Below, in pieces: positions 30,051-39,493 of a stretch of DNA of 64,000 nucleotides. The notes beneath the pieces were generated by a model that worked only from the letters and a program-made list of their open reading frames with translations, searched no databases and was not told the DNA's origin. Each line of letters begins with the position of its first letter. Positions within the stretch are counted from its first letter, which is position 1. The DNA is from TMP-86 sp046347195 (GTDB taxonomy: Bacteria > Pseudomonadota > Gammaproteobacteria > Steroidobacterales > Steroidobacteraceae): contig JAXMGQ010000005.1 of NCBI GenBank assembly GCA_046347195.1, forward strand, positions 1 to 64,000, read 5' to 3'. Both the position numbers and the translations under genes were made by a program.

Positions 30051-31141
30051 AGGCTCTCTAGGTGTCCTTTTACGGAAGACGCGATGGCGCGCCCGAGCCT
30101 CACCGGCACGGCGTTACCGATCATCTGCCCTACTTGCGTGAAATGCACAGGCTCGCCCGGCGCTACGAACTGATAGCCTGCAGGAAAGCCTTGCAGGAGC
30201 GCTCCTTCTCGTAGTGATAAGGCACGGTTCTGCCTTGGGTGTCCGAAGCGTCCGTTTCCGAATCCGAAAAACTGCGTTGTGATTGTCGGTGCCGGTGCCC
30301 CCCAGGACATACGGCCGTACACGGACGAGTAGCCCTTTCCGGTCGGGGCCTTGTGGCAGTCAGCGACCAGCTTGCGATTCCAATCTTTCCAACTGCCGCC
30401 GGGCTTTGCCGCCGCGATTCTCCGACGGTTAATTTCTGTGAGCGCACTTGCGCGATGGAGTGGATCCCGCGCATCGACTTCTCCGTCCTTTAGGGGCGGT
30501 AGGTGACCGATTTCGTCCTTCACCGTGCGATGCTTACGTCGGTGAGTCGGCACGGGAAGAGAAATGGGTCCCAGGCGGGACGCGAGAAGAACGAGTCGCG
30601 ATCGAGTTTGCGCGAGCCCAAAGTCGGGTGCGTAAAGCACATCCCACACGACGTGGTATTTCGCCGCCTCCAACTTCTTAACAAAGGTGCTGAAAATGCG
30701 ACCGGCGCGGAACGTGAGCAAGCTCGGCACATTCTCCATGGATACGATGTCAGGGAGTGTCGCGGTGATCAGATCTCCAAAGCGCCCAACGAGTTGCCAC
30801 TTCGGATCCGAGTTTTTCTGGTTGTACGTTGAAAACGGCTGACAGGGTGCGCAGCCGACGAGAATCTTGGGCTGGCCTGGAGTGAATAGAGGCGTGATCT
30901 CTGCCGCCGTCAAACGGGCGATGTCGCGCCTTATGAAGAGCGCCTCGTTGTTGTGCTCAAAGGCGTATCGGCACGCCTCGTCCGTATCGATGCCGGCAAC
31001 GATATCGAATCCTTCTAAATGGAAGCCATGTGATAAGCCGCCGGCGCCGCAAAACAAGTCGACTACGGTACCGGGCGGTCTACCGACGCAAGCACGTCTG
31101 CGGATCGGTTTATCGCGACGAAGCCGAGGGGCGCCCTTCAC
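30047..31141 (-). CDS. DNA (cytosine-5) methyltransferase of the second R-M system
   Basis: About 364 residues from a GTG at 31141. Motif I is VVDLFCGAGGLSHGFHLEGF, motif IV is GCAPCQPFSTYNQ, motif VI is SMENVPSL, motif VIII is QTRSRLVLLAS, and motif X is QMIGNAVPVRLGRAIA. The frame continues upstream into the inserted IS and so appears fused to transposase residues; that is an artefact of the insertion. Its first base overlaps the target-site duplication of the ISL3-type element, which separates it from the RHH gene. It overlaps the nuclease start. Confidence 0.9.
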   Translation of the reverse strand: MKGAPRLRRDKPIRRRACVGRPPGTVVDLFCGAGGLSHGFHLEGFDIVAGIDTDEACRYAFEHNNEALFIRRDIARLTAAEITPLFTPGQPKILVGCAPCQPFSTYNQKNSDPKWQLVGRFGDLITATLPDIVSMENVPSLLTFRAGRIFSTFVKKLEAAKYHVVWDVLYAPDFGLAQTRSRLVLLASRLGPISLPVPTHRRKHRTVKDEIGHLPPLKDGEVDARDPLHRASALTEINRRRIAAAKPGGSWKDWNRKLVADCHKAPTGKGYSSVYGRMSWGAPAPTITTQFFGFGNGRFGHPRQNRALSLREGALLQGFPAGYQFVAPGEPVHFTQVGQMIGNAVPVRLGRAIASSVKGHLESL

Positions 31142-31148
31142 TTTTCCT

Positions 31149-32585
31149 GGCTCCCGTTGAATTTCGAGGTTACGCGGATAGGGGATTGAGCCGAAGTCGA
31201 GCTTAAGCCAGCGACAAGGAAGATCACCATGCGGATGGTGCGGAAGGTCCCAATACCCGCGCGCCTTGCGTTTGGCGGCCTGGAACAGGCCGTTGATGGC
31301 TTCCAAGAAGCCGTTCGTTTGCCGTGTTTCGACCCAGGCGAGGACCCCTTCGAAGTGCTTGCGGATCATGACGGCCACGTCTTCATCGGCCTCGACCTTC
31401 GAGCGCATCACGTTCGTACACCACTGCTTGAGCAGCGCGCGCACGATGTTGGGCTGCTTGCGGCTCATGATCTCGCGCAGCGTTTCCTCGCGGTACTGCC
31501 AGGCACGGGGCGTGCGGCTGCTGGTCATGTTCGCCAGCAGGGCATCGGTTCTCGGCGCGCTGCGGCCGCCCCAACCGACTGCGGTCCTTCAGCAGCGTCC
31601 GCGAACAACCCCTTGAGGCTTCCGGGTCGAGCTTCTGCTCGGCGCGGCGGCGGGCGTCGATCGCGGCCGAGGCGTGAGCGATCACGTGGAACTTGTCGAA
31701 GGTGATCTGTGCGTTGGGAAAGTTTGCCTCGACGCCTTCCTTGATGAACGCCGGCATGTCGATGCTGATGGCGCACTGGGTGGGCTTGCCAGCATGGGCG
31801 CGCAGGTTCGCGGCGAAGGCCTGCACGGTCTCGGCTTCGCGGCCCTCGGCCACGAACAGCACCTGGCGCCGCTCGGGGTCCGGGTCGGCATCGGCAAAGA
31901 GCGTCACGTAGTCGTGTCCTTGGCGCGCGAGGTCTCATCGATCGCCAGGCGCCGACTTCACGGAGATCGGCCGCACCAACCGCCGCATCGACGTAGCGAT
32001 GGCACACGGCCATGATCCGATGAACCGACTCCTCGGTGATGCGCGCGACACCCGTGAAGGACATCTCCCGGCTCAACAGCAGCATCAGAAGGCCTCGAAG
32101 AGCAGCGAGAAGCCCGACAGCTTGCCCGCCCACGTAGTGGGCTCACCTGAACCTTCCTTACCGGGGCAGCTTCACCGCGGTACCCGCACCGAAAGCTCGC
32201 ATTCGTGCTGGAAGAAGTTCAGGCGCCGGTAGGTCTTGGTCACGGCGTCGTGCACCGGGTGTTGCCCGTCCGCGCCAGCGACCCCAAAGCGGCTGCCAAC
32301 CTCGAAATCCACGCAAATGTTCAGCTTCTTCGGTTTCGGCTCGAAGCTCATCCCGGCGATGAACCAGGGGGCTTCGATGCCCAGGGCAGGACTCGAATAT
32401 CTTCGTGACCATCTCGACTTCTTCCACTTCGATCTTCAGGAGCCTGCGCCCCAACCAGCCACGGACTTCTGCCGCCTGCGGCGCCAGACCGCGCTTCGCC
32501 TTTGCCGATGAAAGTAGATCGAAGAGCAAAGATCAAGATCTACCCCGAAGAAAGCTCCGGTTACCCACCAGATTTCAATAGAGGC
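31149..32585 (-). mobile_element. ISL3-family element, type 1, copy A
   Basis: About 1437 bp, same element as copies B and C. The left end reads GGCTCCCGTTGAATTTCGAG and the right end GATTTCAATAGAGGC, giving imperfect inverted repeats. The target duplication is CTTTTCCT on the left and CTTTTTCCT on the right, one T longer and probably a homopolymer error. It separates the RHH gene from the methyltransferase. Confidence 0.85.
31170..32529 (-). pseudogene. ISL3-family transposase, type 1, copy A, frameshifted
   Basis: Translation is scattered over several frames. It includes the DDE-domain stretches ITFDKFHVIAHASAAIDA and MSRKQPNIVRALLKQWCTNV and VETRQTNGFLEAINGLFQAA. The three copies carry different indels, which suggests poor base calling in repeats as much as decay. 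The expected start is the TTG of MLFDLLSSAK. Confidence 0.8.
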
Positions 32586-32752
32586 CTTTTTCCTTTCCTG
32601 CGATCGTGTAATTCGGTGTCCGGAACCTCGATGCCCTTGGCGGCGAGCGCCCGGAGGACGATCACGCGCATCGTTTCTCCGCTTTCCGCCGCGCGGATCC
32701 TCAAGCTCTTCTTGGTGACGCGCGGAAGAGTGATTTGCAGAGTCTCTTCCAT
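32586..32752 (-). CDS. ribbon-helix-helix-like protein, 3' end cut by IS copy A
   Basis: About 55 native residues: MEETLQITLPRVTKKSLRIR, then ESGETMRVIVLRALAAKGIE and VPDTELHDRRKGK. The pattern suggests a small RHH DNA-binding protein such as an antitoxin or repressor. The reading frame runs into the IS and stops at 32561. If the IS and one target copy are removed, the frame continues without a stop into the methyltransferase. It probably headed the second R-M operon. Confidence 0.6.
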
Positions 32753-33374
32753 CAGGTCAGCGGACGAACTTGTACCGACAGCGATGCGTCTGGCGATTTC
32801 ATAGTGACGCTATATTTGGTGAAACCATGAAAACGCGCGAAAGATCCTCTACCCGATATGCCGGATTTGGATGTCCAAGATTCACCAGACAGTATTTGGC
32901 TTTCTTGGGCAGGGCGGCGCGAACCACGGCCGGCCACGTCTCGCGAACATGAGTAGTATTTTGCGAGCGCAGCGCGAATTCGCCGCGCGGTGTCGCCCTG
33001 ACCGCTGACGCCGAGATCCGTGTCATCCCCAGGTGTGATCGCGTGTCCGTGGTGGGCTGTCCCAGACGCGCTGGCCGAAGAAAAGTGCCAACTACCGCAA
33101 AGCGAATTTTTCGGACCTCAGACCGGGCAGGAATCGATCGGCCTGACGATCGGCTGAATGCAAGTTCAGGCGTCGGCCAAAAGAGCCACTTCAATGATCG
33201 GCCGATAGTGAGTTCATGTAGGGCCGATCAAGCCGGACCGGGTGCCCTGCAGTTATCCCTGACTCAGCGGCGCGGCGGAGCGCAGTCGACCGCCATACGA
33301 AAGGCAGCCCTTCACCAGGCTGAGTGTGTGCCGGCGTGTTATAGGTCTGTCGGGACCGACGAGCCCGAAAAGCT
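32753..33374. other. right end of the island, no gene recognised (622 bases)
   Basis: Only short open frames without family motifs are present. An ATAG-TGACG-CTAT inverted repeat lies at about 32802-32814, upstream of the RHH gene. GATCGGC-type repeats in both orientations cluster at 33136-33232. The stretch may hold remnants and the right arm sites of the integrase. Confidence 0.5.
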
Positions 33375-33390
33375 CCCATAGGTGCCCCAT
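33375..33390 (+). repeat. right copy of the 16-bp island direct repeat
   Basis: Identical to 17377-17392 over CCCATAGGTGCCCCAT, same orientation. It ends 40 bases before the intI stop, so the island abuts the integron. Confidence 0.6.
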
Positions 33391-33430
33391 CCGCACACGC
33401 CCGATCCCGCGCCTTCAGCGAATCATCGCG

Positions 33431-34462
33431 TTACCTAAACTCCCGACCTCTGCACGGTAGCGCAGCTGCGGTTGCGCCGGCAGTGCGGGCGCTCACCATG
33501 AGTTGGTCGAATGGACTGATCGTGCCGGTCGCACCCCGGCCCACCACGTGCGTGTAGATCATGGTGGTGCTGACATCGGCGTGACCGAGCAAGGTCTGGC
33601 TGGTGCGGATGTCGGCGCCGGACTCGAGCAGATGCGTGGCGAAGGAATGGCGCAAGGTGTGCGGCGTCGCCGCCTTCTGGATCCCCGCGCGGCGCAACGC
33701 CTCGCGAAACGCACGCTGCAGGCGCGCCGGATGACGGTGAAGACGGACCGGCCGCTGCGAATGCGAGTCGAAGCAAATGCCATCCGCCGGGAAGAGGAAG
33801 AACCACGGCCACTCCACCGGCGCACTCGGATACTTGCGATGCAAGGCGAAGGGAAGCAGGACGCCCGGGCGCTGCGCTGCGCGGTCCGCGTCAAAGACGC
33901 CGCGGGCACGGTCGAACTGCGCCTGCAGATGAGGGATCAGGCGTTCGGCCACCATGACGGAACGATCCTTCTGACCCTTCGCGGCCCGCACGTGGATGAC
34001 CCGCCGCTCGATGTCGATGTCCTGGATGCGCAGCGACAGCGCCTCGCTCACCCGCAGGCCCGCGGAGTACATCAACGCCGTCGCCAGCCAGTCCTCACCC
34101 TTCAGATGCCCGAGCAGCAACCGCACCTCGGAACCCGACAGCACCACCGGCAGATACTGAGGGCGCTTGGCCCGGATGACGTTGTCCAGCCACGGCAGGT
34201 CCGCCATCTCGAGCACCTCCCGGTACAAGAACAGCAGCGCCGCCAGCGCCTGGTTCTGCGTCGCCGCGGCCACGCGATGCTCGGAAGCCAGGGAGGAGAG
34301 GAACTTCTCCATGTCAGCCGCGCCCAAGTCCCTGGGATGGCGCCTGCCGTGGAATATGATGTAGCGCCGGATCCAGTGGACGTAGGACTTCTCGGTCCGG
34401 AAGGAGTAATGCTTCGCGCGGATGCGCGCCCGAACGGCCTGGACCAACCCGACACTTGTCAT
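33431..34462 (-). CDS. intI: integron integrase
   Basis: 343 residues. A tyrosine recombinase that joins attC and attI sites. The catalytic Arg is in AGLRVSEALSL, the second box in HTLRHSFATHLLESGADI, then LLGHADVSTTMIYTH with the nucleophile. The IntI-specific extra helix lies between the boxes: VLLPFALHRKYPSA and VEWPWFFLFPA. The N-terminal HYSFRTEKSYVHWIRRYI block is also typical. It is intact and points away from the cassettes, as usual. I saw no canonical LexA box upstream. Confidence 0.95.
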   Translation of the reverse strand: MTSVGLVQAVRARIRAKHYSFRTEKSYVHWIRRYIIFHGRRHPRDLGAADMEKFLSSLASEHRVAAATQNQALAALLFLYREVLEMADLPWLDNVIRAKRPQYLPVVLSGSEVRLLLGHLKGEDWLATALMYSAGLRVSEALSLRIQDIDIERRVIHVRAAKGQKDRSVMVAERLIPHLQAQFDRARGVFDADRAAQRPGVLLPFALHRKYPSAPVEWPWFFLFPADGICFDSHSQRPVRLHRHPARLQRAFREALRRAGIQKAATPHTLRHSFATHLLESGADIRTSQTLLGHADVSTTMIYTHVVGRGATGTISPFDQLMVSARTAGATAAALPCRGREFR

Positions 34463-34596
34463 ATAACACCTGCCTCCCTGCAGATAACGCTGGGTCGCGT
34501 GAATGGAATCAGAGGTTTATCATGGAGTCGAGCTGGCTATCCGACCTAAATGAAAGGATTCAATGTGTCACTTCGCTCTCCCATTAGTAGTTATGT
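34463..34596 (+). other. attI: attI region
   Basis: The space between intI and the first cassette. The crossover core is GTTATGT at 34590-34596. Its continuation GTTATGTGTC is the exact reverse complement of the 5' core GACACATAAC of the first cassette's attC, which fixes the boundary. A cassette promoter should lie here or in intI but could not be picked out. Confidence 0.75.
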
Positions 34597-34599
34597 GTC

Positions 34600-34953
34600 A
34601 TGAAGGCTGAGGCCCGTGCCGCCCAAGATCGCGTGATCCTCGACGCTGAAGAGGGCGCACTTCAGGCGCGTCTTGCGGTGCTTCTGCCCACGATCGCAAT
34701 TAACGGCAATCAGCTCTTTCTTAATTCAACGAATGCCGATCCGAGCGTAGCGCGTTATTCTCACAGTGAGGCTGACACGCTGCACGCAATAGCTGGTCGC
34801 TGTGTTCACATTCGCGAGTCTCTTGGCTTAGAGACCGTTGGCACTCTTGCGTCACACTTCCTCGCGGCTTGCCAGGAAGCCTCGAGTTCCAACGAACACC
34901 GTCGTGGTCCGCGAAGGCTCGCACAGTGGCTGCTGACGGTGATGCATTCATGA
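34600..34953 (+). CDS. integron cassette 1 protein, unknown function
   Basis: 117 residues, no recognised family. Largely helical in composition, starting MKAEARAAQDRVILDAEEGA, with a segment SHSEADTLHAIAGRCVHI. No membrane segment or signal peptide. It starts 10 bases into the cassette and stops just before attC1, the compact layout expected of a cassette gene. As first cassette it would be best expressed from attI. Confidence 0.65.
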   Translation: MKAEARAAQDRVILDAEEGALQARLAVLLPTIAINGNQLFLNSTNADPSVARYSHSEADTLHAIAGRCVHIRESLGLETVGTLASHFLAACQEASSSNEHRRGPRRLAQWLLTVMHS

Positions 34954-34954
34954 C

Positions 34955-35042
34955 ACATAACTACCGCATCGAGCGCGCGCATGAGGGATAAAGTGCAACA
35001 ATCAAGCGTTGGCGCGTGCGGCGCTCATGCGTGGCGTTAGAC
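34955..35042 (+). repeat. attC: attC1 (88 bp, main class)
   Basis: 5' core ACATAAC, 3' core GTTAGAC at 35036-35042. The interior (CTACCGCATCGAGCGCGCGC ... GCGTGCGGCGCTCATGC) is shared with attC2, attC3, attC7 and attC12. Confidence 0.88.
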
Positions 35043-35397
35043 GGCTTATGAACAACGCCCCAGCGCCACGACCGCTCCTCGATGCGTCAGGACAAAGCAA
35101 GAAGATGGTAGTAGTCTCAGTCTTGACCGTCATTGGAGCGCTGCTTACTCTGTTCGGTGGAAAGCTCGAGACCACCAGCAGTGCAGAGGTCACGATTGCG
35201 GTGGTCTCTGCAGGTGCGCTCCTTTTCGGCTGCTCCATAATTGTTGGTCTTCGCACGATCAAGTGCCCCAAATGCAAGGCTGGGTGGCTCAATTACGCTC
35301 TTAGCGAGATGCCATTCGGTAGCAACTTTGTCGGGTGGCTTTTCTCATTCGATCGGTGTCCAAAGTGCGACTTGACCGCGAAGGACCTGACAAATGG

Positions 35398-36845
35398 GCC
35401 TCTATTGAAATCTGAGTGGGTAACCGGAGCTTTCTTCGGGGTAGATCTTGATCTTTGCTCTTCGATCTACTTTCATCGGCAAAGGCAGAAGCGCGGTCTG
35501 GCGCCGCGGGCGCTGGCGAAGTCCGTGGCTGGTTGGGGCGCAGGCTTCCTGAAGATCGAAGTGGAAGGGTCGAGATGGTCACCGAGAAGATATTCGAGTC
35601 TGCCCTGGGCATCAGCTCCCCTGGTTCATCGCCGGGATGAGCTTCGAGCCGAGCAGAAGAAGCTGAACATTTGCGTGGATTTCGAGGTTGGCAGCCGCTT
35701 TGGGGGTCGCTGGCGCGGACGGGCAGCACCCGGTGCACGACACCGTGACCAAGACCTACCGACACCTGAACTTCTTCCAGCACGAATGCGAGCTTGCCGG
35801 TGCAGGTACCGCGAAGGTGAAGCTGCCCGACGAGAGGAGTTGTTCAGGTGAGCCCGCTACCGTGGGCGGGCAAGCTATCGGGCTTCTCGCTGCTCTTTGA
35901 GGCCTTCGTGCTGCTGTTGAGCCAGGAGATGTCCTTCTGGGTGGTGCGCGCATCACCGAAGTCGGTTCATCCGGATCATGGCCGTGTGCCATCGCTACGT
36001 CGATGCGGCGGTTGGTGCGGCCGATCTCCGTGGTGCGGCGCCCTGGCGATCGATGAGACCTCGCGCGCCAAGGGACACGACTACGTGACGCTCTTTACTG
36101 ATGCCGACCCGGACCCCGAGCGGCGCCGAGGTGCTGTTCGTGGCCGAGGGCCGCGAAAACCCGAGACCGTGCAGGCCTTCGCCGCGAACCTGCGCGCCCA
36201 TGCTGGCAAGCCCACCCAGATTGCCGCCATCAGCATCGACATGTCCCCGGCGTTCATCAAAGGCGTCGAGGCAAACTTTCCCAACGCACCGATCACCTTC
36301 GACAAGTTCCACGTGATCGCTCACGCCTCGGCCGCGATCGACGCCATGCGCCGCGCCGAGCGGAAGCTCGACCCGAGCCTCAAGGGGTTGCGTTGGACGC
36401 TGCTGAAGGACGCAGTCGGTTGGGGCGGCCGCGGCGCGCAGAACCGATGCCCTGCTGAACCTGACTGGCAGCCGCGCAGCCCGTGCCTGGCAGTACCGCG
36501 AGCAGCTGCGCGAGATCATGAGCCGCAAGCAGCCCAACATCGTGCGCGCGCTGCTCAAGCAGTGGTGTACGAACGTGATGCGCTCGAAGGTCGAGCCGAT
36601 GAAGGCGGTAGCGTCATGATCCGCAAGCACTTCGAGGGGGTCCTCGCCTGGGGTCAAGCTCCGGCAAACGAACGGCTTCTTGGAAGCCATCAACGCCGGC
36701 CTGTTCCAGGCCGCCAAACGCAAGGCGCGCGGGTATGGGACCTTCCGCACCATCACCTTGGGGTGATCTTCCTTGTCGCTGGCAAGCTCGACTTCTCCAA
36801 GCTCAATCCCTACGTCGCGTAACCCACTCGAAATTCAACAGAGCC
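35398..36845 (+). mobile_element. ISL3-family element, type 1, copy B
   Basis: 1448 bp. Left end GCCTCTATTGAAATCTGAGT, right end (as reverse complement) GGCTCTGTTGAATTTCGAGT. Perfect 8-bp target duplication ACAAATGG at 35390-35397 and 36846-36853. It lies in cassette 2, opposite in orientation to copies A and C. Confidence 0.92.
35455..36822 (+). pseudogene. ISL3-family transposase, type 1, copy B, frameshifted
   Basis: Most of the DDE domain is in one frame, including LAIDETSRAKGHDYVTLFTD, SPAFIKGVEANFPNAPITFD and KFHVIAHASAAIDAMRRAER. The N-terminal region (FEPSQKKLNICVDFEV) and the C-terminus (KLDFSKLNPYVA) are in other frames. It is the best preserved of the three copies but still needs several shifts. 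Confidence 0.85.
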
Positions 36846-36860
36846 ACAAATGGCAACGCC

Positions 36861-36948
36861 GTCTAACTACCGCATCGAGCGCGCGCATGAAGGATAAAGT
36901 GTTCAAATCAGGCGTGAGCGCGTGCGGCGCTCATGCGGGGCGTTAGAC
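36861..36948 (+). repeat. attC: attC2 (88 bp, main class)
   Basis: 5' core GTCTAAC, 3' core GTTAGAC. GCCGTCTAAC is the reverse complement of the left end of cassette 2 (GTTAGACGGC at 35036), so it belongs to that cassette despite the 1.45-kb IS between. Confidence 0.92.
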
Positions 36949-36955
36949 GCCAGTG

Positions 36956-37457
36956 ATGCGAGCGCTTGTGGTACTGCTTGTCGCCACGGTCGGATTTATG
37001 GCGTGGGCACAATGGCCGAGCCAAAAATTGCATCCTTCGGTTCACGCCGATCACATTGTTGTCACGAAGTCCCAAAGGACCCTTCAATTGTTCTCACGCG
37101 GTGTGCTTCTTAAGACCTATGCGATATCGCTGGGTCGCCATCCAGAAGGAACAAAAGACCCAACAAGGAGACGGGCGCACACCGAAGAGTGCGTACCAGC
37201 TCGACTACCACAAGTCAGACTCGTCGTTTCACCGGGCGCTTCATATTTCCTACCCATCAGCGCAAGATCGCGCCAGCGCATGCATGGCGTTGATCGGGGG
37301 TCTCGTCATGGTGCATGGCATAAAGAAGATTGGGGTGGTTGGGTCGTGCTCATCGTCTTGTCGATTGGACGGACGGCTGTGTTGCCGTAACCGACGCTGA
37401 ATTGAAGAAATTTATGGAGCAGTGTCAGATGGAACACCGATCGAAATCCGGCCATGA
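36956..37457 (+). CDS. cassette 3 L,D-transpeptidase (YkuD family), frameshifted
   Basis: About 167 residues in several frames. It has an N-terminal membrane or signal segment (MRALVVLLVATVGFMAW), then HADHIVVTKSQRTLQLFSRG and VLLKTYAISLGRHPEG. Next come a shifted SAYQLDYHKSDSSFHRALHI, then VMVHGI and the active-site block DWTDGCVAVTDAEL with the catalytic Cys. The end is GTPIEIRP. The family cross-links peptidoglycan or attaches proteins to it. All catalytic landmarks remain, so the shifts may be sequencing errors. Confidence 0.75.
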
Positions 37458-37466
37458 CCAACTGGC

Positions 37467-37554
37467 GTCTAACTACCGCATCGAGCGCGCGCTTGAACGA
37501 TAAACTGCCAGAATCAACCATCGGCGCATGCGGCGCTCATGCGGGGCGTTAGGT
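37467..37554 (+). repeat. attC: attC3 (88 bp, main class)
   Basis: 5' core GTCTAAC preceded by CTGGC, complementary to the left end of cassette 3 (GTTAGACGCCAG). 3' core GTTAGGT. Confidence 0.92.
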
Positions 37555-37634
37555 TGCACTTGGCAGCATCACACAGATTGCTCCAGCTCCCACCCCATTG
37601 GAGTCAGCGCCTAACGTCGCAGCCCGAGACGGGC

Positions 37635-37841
37635 ATGGGGTACCAAATCGCCACGGTCATGCTTCGAAGTGGCGCACGCCTTGAGCGAGTCGTGGTCACA
37701 GGTGGAACAATTGACCTAACCGGTTGCGATCATTCGCTTGTCGCAGCAATTGAGAGTGATGATATCGTTGACGTGGTGGTAACGCATGATCGATCCGGTC
37801 CGCCCAGGCTGTTGCGATCAGGTGAACAAGGTGCAACCTAA
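37635..37841 (+). CDS. cassette 4 protein, unknown function
   Basis: 68 residues from the ATG at 37635 (MGYQIATVMLRSGARLERVV, ending near RSGEQGAT), rich in beta-type residues, with no motif I can name. The stop lies inside attC4, normal for cassettes. About 80 bases separate the cassette start from this ATG; that leader contains a GCGCCTAAC motif resembling a 5' attC core, perhaps a remnant of an older junction. Confidence 0.6.
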   Translation: MGYQIATVMLRSGARLERVVVTGGTIDLTGCDHSLVAAIESDDIVDVVVTHDRSGPPRLLRSGEQGAT

Positions 37842-37913
37842 CTACGAGCGGACGGTGAGATCGCCACGCAACCATTGGCGTGTGCGCGCCGCCGCTCAAC
37901 GCGAGCGTTATGC
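37836..37913 (+). repeat. attC: attC4 (78 bp)
   Basis: 5' core ACCTAAC with GTGCA before it, complementary to the cassette 4 left end GTTAGGTTGCAC. 3' core GTTATGC. The interior (GGCGTGTGCGCGCCGCCGCT) differs from the main class. Confidence 0.85.
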
Positions 37914-39180
37914 GGCACCATCATGACCGACTGGTTCCGGAACGCGACGTGGAACGCCTCCATCGAACAAACGTTCGAGGATAAGTTCCGCCGCGCTCGA
38001 AGAAAGGAGCAATACCTACGTATTCAAGCGTGCACACTGGCCCATTCGCATCCGGATGTTGCACTAAGGTTGCTCGATCGCTACTTCACACTTCCCAATC
38101 ACTCCGACCATGCGCAGGCTCATGTGGACCGCGCCACCGCGTATTTGGCGCTTGGCCGCGTCGCAGACGCGCTGGCCGCCTATGAAGACGCGCTCACTCG
38201 CGAGTCAGCGTTTCCCAAAAACGGGTCTTCGTGATTTCGTATGGGTGAAACCGGCCATCTGATCACGCTGCTGATCCGATTTTCATAGGGTTTTGAAGCA
38301 CATTGAGAACGGGCGGAAAGTTGGCATGATGTGCGGATGCCAAGACCCATCAGACGCCGCCGGTTGGCGGATGCATATACCTTCCCAGGCTTTCGCCCGC
38401 TGCAACGTGTCCAAGGGGATGTTCGGTGATCCGAGTGCTCGGCTCATCACCCTGGTTCGGCGGGGAAAAAACGATCTGTGGCACCTGCGGTACGGCCCAT
38501 CGTGGATGGTACGACCGCCGCAGGCGTCGGCGCACGTACGGGATCTGCCCTGCGCCGGCCACCGCATCTACCTCGATCTGGAGGTGCGTCGAGTCAAGTG
38601 CCGGGCTGGAACGGTGAAGCGCGAGCGCTGGATTTTCTGGTCGAGAACGCGCTGCACACCAAGCGCTTCGCCCTGTACGCGGGCCGGCGCTGCCGCAGTG
38701 GCACGATCAGGGACGTCGCCGCCGAGCTGCACCTGGACTGGCAGACGGTCAAGCGCCTGGAGATGGACTACATGCGCGAACAGATCCGCCGTGTCGGAAC
38801 CCCGGGGCCAAAGTCATCGGGATCGATGAGATCTCCGGCCGCAAGGGCCATACCTACCGGATCGTGGTCAGCGATCTGGAGCGGCGCCGGCCGATCTGGT
38901 TCGGCGGGGATGACCGGAGCGAGGCGAGCATGGACCAGTTCTATCGCTTCTTGGGTAAAAAGAAGGCCAAAGGCATCCGCCTGGCCGTCATGGACATGTG
39001 GAAGGCCTTTCGCACCTCCACGCACCGCAATGCCCCGCAAGCGGCCATCCTGTTCGACAAATTCCACGTGATGAAGCACTTGGGCGAGGCGCTCGACAAG
39101 ATCCGCAAGGCCGAATACGCCCGGCTCAGCGTAACCGTTAACTCCGCGGCGTTCTTTCCCTTGTTCTGCTGATCTGGACA

Positions 39181-39493
39181 ATGGCTTTCCTTTACGCTGG
39201 AGTCAACGATGCAGCAAAGGCGAGCAAGGCGGGCGAGTCTACGTGGCGGGAGATCATTGCCCGTCATGCCGAAAGCGGCCAGGCCGTAGAGGTTTTCTGT
39301 CGGGAGCAAGGATTGTCGCGCAGCGTGTTCACGCGCTGGCGCTCACGGCTGGCAGGAGCCAGCTCGCCCGGGCGAAGGCAGCAGCGGTATTGAAGCCAGC
39401 GCGGTTTCTCAATGTCGGGGAATTGGCGAGCGAGGCGAGCCGGACAGTCGCCTCGAGCTGGGCAGCGGGATTGTGCTGACGATCAGCCGCTGA
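39181..39493 (+). pseudogene. tnpA: IS66 TnpA-like, frameshifted
   Basis: The start STWREIIARHAESGQAVEVF and CREQGLSRSVFTRWRSRLAG is the IS66 orfA helix-turn-helix. The expected end RLELGSGIVLTISR appears in another frame before the stop at 39493. About 103 residues if repaired. Confidence 0.8.

Larger units (their letters stand above)
35048..36866 (+). pseudogene. cassette 2 membrane protein with zinc-ribbon, split by IS copy B
   Basis: Residues 1-117 are encoded at 35048-35397. After the IS the frame resumes within the target duplication and ends TNGNAV-stop at 36866. It has two hydrophobic segments (VVVSVLTVIGALLTLFGG, VTIAVVSAGALLFGCSIIVG) and then a cytoplasmic pair of CPKC motifs (IKCPKCKAGW, FDRCPKCDL), a four-cysteine metal site. 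The IS removes only the last few codons, so a near full-length fusion could still be made. Function unknown. Confidence 0.75.

Noticed and set aside
30047..31528. Methyltransferase with a transposase-derived N-terminal domain
   Set aside because: The N-terminal part is IS copy A read in the same frame; the target duplication shows the join is recent and accidental.
32799..33194. 131-codon minus-strand ORF at the island right end
   Set aside because: No start signal, no family, and composition typical of random frames.
34463..34600. LexA box for SOS control of intI
   Set aside because: CTGCCTCCCTGCAG near 34470 does not fit CTGT-N8-ACAG; no other candidate was seen.
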